From assembly GCA_024277475.1 (NCBI GenBank), contig JAJRVC010000210.1, positions 1 through 19,160 of the forward strand: a stretch of 19,160 nucleotides of DNA. The letters are read 5' to 3'. Made by a program: the position numbers and the translations under genes. This stretch comes from Deltaproteobacteria bacterium (GTDB lineage: Bacteria > Desulfobacterota > Desulfobacteria > Desulfobacterales > JAFDCJ01). The notes under the pieces are model-generated. The model saw only the letters and a list, made by a program, of their open reading frames with translations. It did not search any database and was not told the DNA's origin. Shown here in pieces: positions 13,789 through 19,160 of this stretch. Within the stretch, counting starts at the first letter, position 1. Each line of letters opens with the position of its first letter.

Positions 13789-15228
13789 TTATGCCAGGCG
13801 AATTACCACCAATCCGCCATTCATGCGCTTGACGAGCAAACTAATTCCATTATCCTTCTTATGTTGATCGATCAAATTGTTGAAATCTTTTAGCGATGCA
13901 ACATTTTTGCGATTGATCTCGATGATAAGATCACCTTGCTGGATACCGGCAGTCTGGGCCTTACTGTTGGGCTCAACACCGACCACGATGACACCCGCGG
14001 TTTCTTTGATATTAAACCGCCGGGCTATTTCCGGTGTCAGCTCCGTGACCTGAAAGCCGTATTCGCCCTCTTTTTCTTTCTGCTGTTGCTTATCGGAAAC
14101 AGAGGCCATGGTCATCGGTCTTTTACCGACTTTAACATCGAGGTTCTTTTGGCGACCCTCGCGTAAAACCGTTACCCTAACCGTATCCCCGACACCCAGT
14201 TTGGCAGCCAGCGCAGTCAGATCGTGGCTGGTGGTTACCTTTTTGCCGTCGACTTCCGTTATGATATCCTTGGGTTTAATTCCAGCCTGATCCGCGGGAT
14301 CACCTGGGACGACACCGGCAACCAAGACACCGCTCTTGCCTTTCAAACCGTAATACTCCGCCAGATCGCCTTTGAGATCCTGAATGGTGACTCCCAGCCA
14401 GCCGCGGGTGACCTCACCGCTGGTTTTCAACTGAGCGATGATATCTTTGGCTAGGTCAATGGGAATGGCAAAGCCGATTCCACTACCCCCGGCGATAATC
14501 ATGGTATTGATGCCCACAACTTGCCCCTGCATGTTGATCAGGGGGCCGCCGCTGTTACCCGGGTTGATAGAGGCATCGGTCTGAATAAAATCATCGTAAG
14601 GACCGGAGCCGATCACCCGTCCTTTGGCACTGACGATGCCGGCGGTCACGGTATGCTGTAAACCGAAAGGACTCCCGATGGCTGCAACCCACTCACCCAC
14701 CTTGAGGTTTTTGGAACTTCCCATGGGAACCGTAGGCAGATTGCCTTTGGCCTTAACCTTGATCAGGGCAATGTCCGTTACAGGATCACGTCCGACAATT
14801 TTAGCATTGTATTCGGTTTCATCTTTGAGGATGACCTTGATCGAGTCGGCACCTTCCACCACATGATTGTTGGTGACAATATAGCCGCTTTTGTCAATGA
14901 TGAACCCGGAGCCCTGCGCCGGCTGCTTGAATTCCGGCTGGCGCTGGGGTCCGAAATTACGGCCGAAAAAGTTTTTGAACTGCTCGTTGCCGCCAAACGG
15001 ATTTTGGCCGAACTGGTGAAAACCAGGTCCGCCGCCTTTGACGGTCTTTTCCACCCGAATGTGAACCACCGCCGGGCTGACTGTATCGGCCAGAGAGCTA
15101 AAATTTTGCGGCACCATTCGCACCGGAGCATTTTTGGATGCCGTGGCCATTGGCAGGCCGGTGCTCACCATCAAGCCAATCATTAGTATGACTGCGATGT
15201 ACTTTGTTAATTTGAATTTTGCTTTCAT
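13789..15228 (-). CDS. htrA: Periplasmic Do-type serine protease (DegP/HtrA/DegQ family)
   Basis: This is a periplasmic protease and chaperone that degrades misfolded envelope proteins. It has 479 residues, as usual for the family. Residues 1-31 form a signal peptide with a basic start (MKAKFKLTKY) and hydrophobic core, likely cleaved after ATA-SK. The trypsin-like domain has the catalytic triad H122 (TNNHVVEG), D152 (DPVTDIALIK) and S226 (GNSGGPLIN). A flexible Gly/Phe/Gln-rich loop lies at about 64-100, comparable to the LA loop. Two PDZ domains follow, at about 270-365 (VAGVVPGDPADQAGIKPKD) and 385-475 (VVGVEPNSKAQTAGIQQGD). TAGGAGG at about 15242-15236 precedes the ATG. It stands alone between long intergenic regions. 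Stress regulation is likely from the family, but no operator was seen. Confidence 0.96.
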   Translation of the reverse strand: MKAKFKLTKYIAVILMIGLMVSTGLPMATASKNAPVRMVPQNFSSLADTVSPAVVHIRVEKTVKGGGPGFHQFGQNPFGGNEQFKNFFGRNFGPQRQPEFKQPAQGSGFIIDKSGYIVTNNHVVEGADSIKVILKDETEYNAKIVGRDPVTDIALIKVKAKGNLPTVPMGSSKNLKVGEWVAAIGSPFGLQHTVTAGIVSAKGRVIGSGPYDDFIQTDASINPGNSGGPLINMQGQVVGINTMIIAGGSGIGFAIPIDLAKDIIAQLKTSGEVTRGWLGVTIQDLKGDLAEYYGLKGKSGVLVAGVVPGDPADQAGIKPKDIITEVDGKKVTTSHDLTALAAKLGVGDTVRVTVLREGRQKNLDVKVGKRPMTMASVSDKQQQKEKEGEYGFQVTELTPEIARRFNIKETAGVIVVGVEPNSKAQTAGIQQGDLIIEINRKNVASLKDFNNLIDQHKKDNGISLLVKRMNGGLVVIRLA

Positions 15229-15551
15229 TTTTTTTCCTCCTAGTTTTGATTTTGACCAAAATTGGCCTTTGCTTACCCGTTACAATATTTGGATTTAGAC
15301 AGAATATAGGGCATAAAGTTAACGGCAAAATGACGGTAAGATGACCAAAATGTTATTTTTGCCCTAAAACAGATACCTGCCGAAATTTGAATCACAGTGG
15401 CACAAGTGCGGGCAATAAATACAATCAAATTGAGAAAAGCGACCCGGTTAAGCGAAAAAGAAACCGTGCCGTTTGGGCGTTTCATAGGTTAGATGGTTTA
15501 GACGGCGGATGCCTGGGTTTTTGAGATTTTAGGAATGCCGTTGATTTGGAT

Positions 15552-15589
15552 AGTGCCCGTCCACGAAGCCTATTTTATCCATGGGCACT
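15552..15589. repeat. Small inverted repeat AGTGCCC/GGGCACT
   Basis: AGTGCCC (15552-15558) and GGGCACT (15583-15589) are perfect 7-bp complements around a 24-base AT-rich loop. It borders the large inverted repeat beginning at 15596 and may belong to the same element. Confidence 0.65.
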
Positions 15590-15595
15590 GGCATA

Positions 15596-15739
15596 AGTTT
15601 CCAATTCAGAAATGAGCAATTTTTTCTCTGAGCAAGGCCGCACAAGGGTTTACGTTGAGACGTACTTTTCGTACTTCGCAGACGTAAACCCGCGGAAAAC
15701 GCCGCTCAGAGAAAAAAGGGCCATTTATGGATGGAAACT
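15596..15739. repeat. 144-bp imperfect inverted repeat (nested stems)
   Basis: Four sets of arms are nested on one centre: AGTTTCCA (15596-15603) with TGGAAACT (15732-15739); AAATG (15610-15614) with CATTT (15722-15726); TTTTTTCTCTGAGC (15620-15633) with GCTCAGAGAAAAAA (15704-15717), perfect over 14 bp; and GGGTTTACGT (15646-15655) with ACGTAAACCC (15682-15691), perfect over 10 bp. The centre has a further CGTAC/GTAC pairing. It follows the gntR stop by about 80 bases. Confidence 0.9.
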
Positions 15740-15820
15740 AGATAGGACAGATAGAGCAACACGCGGCGCCGGCGCTACGCAAACGATATAATATATTTTG
15801 ACGAGGTGCCGGCTATAAAG

Positions 15821-16486
15821 CTAATCAACTCCGTTGGCGTCAGGATAGAATCGGCGGATATATTTTTCCTGAACCTTGAAGGACCAGTGAACATCTCTTA
15901 TGATCCCAGCAGCGCTTTGTCGATCTTTCTTTTCAATTAATTCAATGAACTGATCATGTTCTTTACAATTGTTTAACTCCCACTCTTTGATATACCCTCG
16001 TCTTGGAAAGTCATAAAGGCGCTGTTTGTACGGTGCAACAATACACTTTAACGATTTGTTTTCGGAAAGGTCGAGGAAAACGTTGTGGAAATCCAGATTT
16101 AGTTTATAGTAACGATCATATTCTTTGCAATCCAGAGCCTCTATTTGCCTGGCATTAAGTTTTTTCAACCTGGATATGTGGGACGTACCGATCCTGTCGA
16201 AAACATTTAAAACAACCGATCCCTCAAGTGCCCCGACAATCTCATAGGAATCTTTTATTTCCTGGAGTGTCAATTTTTTTACCGTAACACCTCTCCGGGG
16301 CAAAATGGTCACAAAACCTTCGATCTCAAGCTGGATGATGGCATCCCGCAGGGGCGTTTTGCTAATGCCTAGCTGCCGGCTGATCTCATTGATGTTTATG
16401 GTAGCGCCGGGGAGAAGTTTTCTATTACTGATTTCATCCCGCAGGTATTCATATACCTGTTCGCGCAGTGATTTTGTATTCAGCAT
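15821..16486 (-). CDS. GntR-family transcriptional regulator, FadR/FCD type
   Basis: A cytoplasmic DNA-binding regulator of 221 residues, the normal size for the FCD subgroup. The N-terminal winged helix (about 5-70) reads LREQVYEYLRDEISNRKLLPGATININEISRQLGISKTPLRDAIIQLEIEGF in consecutive blocks, with the recognition helix around SKTPLRDAIIQLE, and ends in the wing PRRGVTVKKL. The all-helical FCD ligand domain follows (about 75-210), with likely metal or ligand residues in LDFHNVF and CKEHDQF. It is divergent from the semialdehyde dehydrogenase gene across 244 bases, so it most likely controls that gene and itself. The ATG at 16486 has only a weak upstream GGGAAAA. The effector may be an amino acid or an organic acid; sequence does not say which. 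Confidence 0.92.
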   Translation of the reverse strand: MLNTKSLREQVYEYLRDEISNRKLLPGATININEISRQLGISKTPLRDAIIQLEIEGFVTILPRRGVTVKKLTLQEIKDSYEIVGALEGSVVLNVFDRIGTSHISRLKKLNARQIEALDCKEYDRYYKLNLDFHNVFLDLSENKSLKCIVAPYKQRLYDFPRRGYIKEWELNNCKEHDQFIELIEKKDRQSAAGIIRDVHWSFKVQEKYIRRFYPDANGVD

Positions 16487-16530
16487 TTATTTGAATTTTC
16501 CCGTAGGTTAAAATACATGTTGCAAATGAT

Positions 16531-16546
16531 TGTGATATCTAATACA
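16531..16546. promoter_or_regulatory. Weak candidate GntR operator
   Basis: TGTGATATCTAATACA is an imperfect 16-bp dyad (TGT and ACA ends, AT-rich centre, 10 of 16 positions symmetric) in the gntR-mmsA divergent region. FCD regulators bind short dyads of this general size. It is the best dyad I see there, but it is not a match to a defined consensus. Confidence 0.25.
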
Positions 16547-16730
16547 TCAGCTTCTATTGTTACTGTCAAGAAATTAATACTTATAAAGCTCTTTCTGTAT
16601 CGGGGGAGACCTTTTTTATTTTCCTAATCAACCGTTTTCCACTCAACTATTTGATGATGTCAGAGAGTGTGATTTTTTTTGACATTAAACCTGTCGGGCG
16701 GCAAAGAACAAACAAAAAAGGAGGCGTATA

Positions 16731-18293
16731 ATGAGCAACCAAATGGATTTTATTCGGATTAAAAACTTTATAGATGGCGAGTGGATAGAGGAGACCGGCG
16801 TCGATTATGCGCCGCTGTACAATCCTTCAAATGGAGAGCAAATCGGGGAGGTCCCCCTCTCCAGGCCTGAAACTTCCATAAGAGCCGTCCAATCCGCCCA
16901 TGCAGCCTACGACGCCTGGCGCAACACGACAGTTAACAAACGCATCTCATACCTTTATAAAATCCGCCAGGCCATGATCGACAAAGAAGAAGAGCTTGCC
17001 TTTTCCATAGCCGTTGATCAGGCTAAACATATCAGCGAAGCCAGGGGGGAAGTGCAGCGGGTCGTTCAGATCATTGAAACCGCCTGTTCGATCCCTACCC
17101 TGATTCAAGGGGAATCGCTGGATCACATTGCCGGCAACATTAATGGCCGCGTCGTCAAATCCCCGCTGGGAGTTTTCTGCGGCGTGGCGCCGTTTAATTT
17201 TCCCGCCCTGGTTTTCGGTTGGTTTGTCCCCTTTGCCATTGGTGTCGGCAACACTTTCGTGTTTAAACCATCTACGCAGTCTCCCTATTTTATGCAAAAA
17301 ATGGGTGAGATATTCAATGAAATCGGATTGCCCAAAGGCGTCATCAACATTATCCACGGTAATCGAACCGTTGTACAGCCCTGGTACGACGACGAACTCG
17401 TGAGCGGAATCTGCCTGGTCGGTTCCACGCCTACGGCCAAAAAGATGGCCGAGGGCTGCGGCCGCGGCGGCAAACGGTCGATGCTGCTGGGTGGTGCCAA
17501 GAATTTCCTGGTCGTCATGGAAGATGTTCAATGGGATGTGTTTATCGAAAACTACCTGAACTCCTGCTATGGCAGTGCCGGGCAGCGCTGCCTGGCCGGA
17601 TCGCTGGTTGCCGCCGTACCTCAAATTTACGATGAGCTGATCGAAAGAATAGCGGAGGCATCAAAGACCGTCAACTTCGGCAGTGCTCTGGATCCGGAAA
17701 TATACATGGGGCCGGTGATTTCGGCCAGCGCTAAACAAAAAATCGAAAAATATATCGACATCGGCGTCCAGGAAAGCGCCAGGCTGATTCTCGACGGTCG
17801 CAACCCGCAGATGTCTGCTGACATTAAAAATGGCTATTACGTGGGGCCGACCATTTTTGCCGATGTCACACCGGAGATGACCATCTACAAGGAAGAAATC
17901 TTCGGTCCCGTGGTAGCCGTAGTGAAAATCGATCATATGGATGATGTTTTGGACCTGATTCGCAAACAAAAATTCGGTAACGGTGCCTGCCTTTTTACAC
18001 AGAACCTGTATTACACCGAAAAGTTCATCAATCAGGCCGATGTGGGTATGATCGGGGTGAATGTCGGCATCCCGGCGCCGCACCCATACCTGCCTTTTGG
18101 CGGTATTAAGGATTCGCATCTGGGCACGAATAAGGTGCAGGGCAAAGACGGCATCGATTTCTTCACCCAGAACAAGATCGCCACGATCCGGTTTGCGCCG
18201 CCCAAAGGCAGCATCGATTATGGCGGAGAAGACCAAAAAGCAGACCCAAAAGCTGTACAGGAGCCGGGAGTCAGGAGCTGCGTGGCGACCTGA
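16731..18293 (+). CDS. mmsA: CoA-acylating methylmalonate-semialdehyde dehydrogenase
   Basis: This cytoplasmic enzyme oxidises methylmalonate or malonate semialdehyde with NAD and CoA, giving propionyl- or acetyl-CoA plus CO2. It belongs to the ALDH superfamily and has 520 residues, slightly longer than usual because of a charged C-terminal tail. N156 (GVAPFNFPALV) and C287 (GSAGQRCLAG) are the catalytic Asn and Cys. The usual ALDH ELGGK glutamate is replaced by LLGGAKNFLVV, as in the MMSDH branch, which lacks that general base and transfers the acyl group to CoA. KEEIFGPVVAVV and LPFGGIKDSHLG are further family marks. AAGGAGG at 16718-16724 precedes the ATG. It is divergent from a GntR regulator and convergent with a class III aminotransferase, suggesting omega-amino acid breakdown. 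Sulfoacetaldehyde or another semialdehyde is a less likely substrate. Confidence 0.93.
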   Translation: MSNQMDFIRIKNFIDGEWIEETGVDYAPLYNPSNGEQIGEVPLSRPETSIRAVQSAHAAYDAWRNTTVNKRISYLYKIRQAMIDKEEELAFSIAVDQAKHISEARGEVQRVVQIIETACSIPTLIQGESLDHIAGNINGRVVKSPLGVFCGVAPFNFPALVFGWFVPFAIGVGNTFVFKPSTQSPYFMQKMGEIFNEIGLPKGVINIIHGNRTVVQPWYDDELVSGICLVGSTPTAKKMAEGCGRGGKRSMLLGGAKNFLVVMEDVQWDVFIENYLNSCYGSAGQRCLAGSLVAAVPQIYDELIERIAEASKTVNFGSALDPEIYMGPVISASAKQKIEKYIDIGVQESARLILDGRNPQMSADIKNGYYVGPTIFADVTPEMTIYKEEIFGPVVAVVKIDHMDDVLDLIRKQKFGNGACLFTQNLYYTEKFINQADVGMIGVNVGIPAPHPYLPFGGIKDSHLGTNKVQGKDGIDFFTQNKIATIRFAPPKGSIDYGGEDQKADPKAVQEPGVRSCVAT

Positions 18294-18340
18294 CAAACCG
18301 CCCCCCCAAGTTGCGGCGTTAGTTTACAATACTCGTTTTT

Positions 18341-18467
18341 CTAAATAATTGCCAATTTGGCGCCAAATTTTAGATGAGGCCTGACGAAGCTGTGCTTTTG
18401 TCGTAAATATGCATCCTAAATGCAGTCCGGGAACAAGAATGGAACCTTGAACCTCTGAACCCGGAAC
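18341..18467 (-). repeat. Dispersed intergenic element of about 130 bp, copy B
   Basis: Read on the minus strand from 18467, it starts with GGGTTCAGAGGTTCAAGGTT, continues through GGATGCATATTTAC and CAGCTTCGTCAGGCCT (18396-18381), then GCCAAATTGG and AATTATTTAG. It aligns along its length with 13028-13162 on the plus strand. Its array end lies about 10 bases from the aminotransferase stop codon. Confidence 0.85.
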
Positions 18468-18476
18468 GTCTGCGGA

Positions 18477-19160
18477 TTATTTTTCAGCATAAGCATCAGC
18501 CACTTCAAGGGCCTGGTCCATAATGCCGATACCTTCATCGATTTCATCTTTGGTGACAATCAGCGGCGGCGCCATGGCGATAACATTGCTGGGGTTGGCC
18601 GCCATGGCCATCATGCCCAATTCGCCCAGCTTTTTTGCGACTTCAAGTTTGGGATTCATTCCCGGACGAATCTTGGCAGCCACCGGCATGATGGGTTCAC
18701 GCGTCTTTTTGTTTTTCACCAATTCCAGGCCCACAAATAAACCAAGACCGCGTACATCCCCGATACAGGGATGCTTATCCTTGATCTCCAGCGCCTTTTC
18801 CAGGAGATACTTTCCCATCTTTTCAGAATTCTCGATGAGATTGTCTTCCTGGTAGATGGAGATGACGGCAAGTGCGGCCGCGCAGGCAAGGGCATGCCCC
18901 GCGTAGGTGGCACCATGACTGAAAAACTGCTCCTTAAAGCGATCGCCGATGGGCTTGCGTACCACCGTGGCCCCCAGCGGCACATAGGCGCCGGAAATTC
19001 CCTTGGCCAAAGTCATGATGTCCGGCACGACGTCCCAGTGATCCATGGCAAACCACTTTCCTGTCCGGCCGAAACCGCTCATGACTTCATCGGTAATCAA
19101 AAGGGCGCCCCACTTATCACAAGTTTCTCTGAGCCGTGGAAAATACTCCGGCGGCGGCAC
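18477..19160 (-). CDS. Class III (PLP) aminotransferase, partial (5' end outside window)
   Basis: The C-terminal 227 residues of an omega-amino acid type aminotransferase. The edge of the window cuts the gene; the GTG at 19160 is not taken as a start. LLITDEVMSGFGRTGKWFA contains the Asp that holds the PLP pyridine nitrogen, and LAKGISGAYVPLGA contains the Schiff-base Lys. SHGATYAGHALACAAALAVI is the phosphate-binding and dimer-contact segment, and VRGLGLFVGLELV begins the small domain. Missing residues are the N-terminal 200 or so. It resembles beta-alanine:pyruvate and taurine:pyruvate aminotransferases. Convergence with mmsA fits supply of a semialdehyde to that enzyme: beta-alanine would give malonate semialdehyde. 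Taurine or another omega-amino donor remains possible. Confidence 0.92.
   Translation of the reverse strand: MPPPEYFPRLRETCDKWGALLITDEVMSGFGRTGKWFAMDHWDVVPDIMTLAKGISGAYVPLGATVVRKPIGDRFKEQFFSHGATYAGHALACAAALAVISIYQEDNLIENSEKMGKYLLEKALEIKDKHPCIGDVRGLGLFVGLELVKNKKTREPIMPVAAKIRPGMNPKLEVAKKLGELGMMAMAANPSNVIAMAPPLIVTKDEIDEGIGIMDQALEVADAYAEK

Larger units (their letters stand above)
15229..15820. other. Intergenic region between gntR and htrA
   Basis: These 592 bases should carry the htrA promoter near the left end, which I cannot locate with confidence. A 70-codon minus-strand frame at 15273-15485 has no ribosome binding site or motif and is not called. The right half is dominated by two inverted repeats, 15552-15589 and 15596-15739. 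Confidence 0.55.

Noticed and set aside
15385..15420. Sigma-54 promoter (TGGCAC followed by GGGCA)
   Set aside because: The downstream element lacks the required GC at the right spacing, and the orientation is opposite to htrA.
15273..15485. A 70-residue minus-strand protein upstream of htrA
   Set aside because: No ribosome binding site or motif, and it occupies the region expected to hold the htrA promoter.

Overview
This looks like a chromosomal stretch of an anaerobic, probably sulfate-reducing or syntrophic member of the Desulfobacterota (Desulfobacterales-like). That placement is an inference from a selenocysteine-containing formate dehydrogenase, a DsrK/HdrD-type iron-sulfur protein, strong AGGAGG-type ribosome binding sites and intergenic DNA full of short GAAC-type tandem repeats. 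No rRNA, tRNA, CRISPR array, insertion sequence or phage gene was found.

Layout. Positions 1-2568 (minus): a TPR protein followed by a large P-loop ATPase that runs off the left edge and resembles the DUF6079/PglY-BrxC class. 2995-4140 (minus): ribonuclease D. 4261-6818 (plus): threonyl-tRNA synthetase, a small Cys-rich protein and a VanZ-like membrane protein, closely packed. 7278-10046 (plus): a formate dehydrogenase catalytic subunit with an in-frame UGA at codon 378. 10252-11571 (minus, convergent): a DsrK/HdrD-like Fe-S oxidoreductase with an in-frame UGA at codon 244. 12028-13008 (minus): a zinc-independent quinone oxidoreductase. 13389-13535 (minus): the 3' end of an otherwise missing gene. 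13789-15228 (minus): a periplasmic HtrA/Do protease. 15821-16486 (minus): a GntR/FCD regulator, divergent from 16731-18293 (plus), a CoA-acylating methylmalonate-semialdehyde dehydrogenase. 18477-19160 (minus, partial): a class III aminotransferase.

The main result is that two neighbouring genes are each split by a UGA that is better read as selenocysteine. Each UGA is followed at the right distance by a hairpin of the bacterial SECIS type. Naive gene calling would give four truncated proteins here instead of two selenoproteins. The two convergent genes share a strong bidirectional terminator. Together they suggest a selenium-dependent electron path between formate and an Hdr/Dsr-type Fe-S module.

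The regulator, semialdehyde dehydrogenase and aminotransferase could form an omega-amino acid route (for example beta-alanine to malonate semialdehyde to acetyl-CoA), but the substrate is not fixed by sequence. The gaps between genes hold a second layer of structure: period-7/8 GAAC/GTTC arrays placed against gene ends, a dispersed element of about 130 bp in two copies, and a 144-bp inverted repeat.
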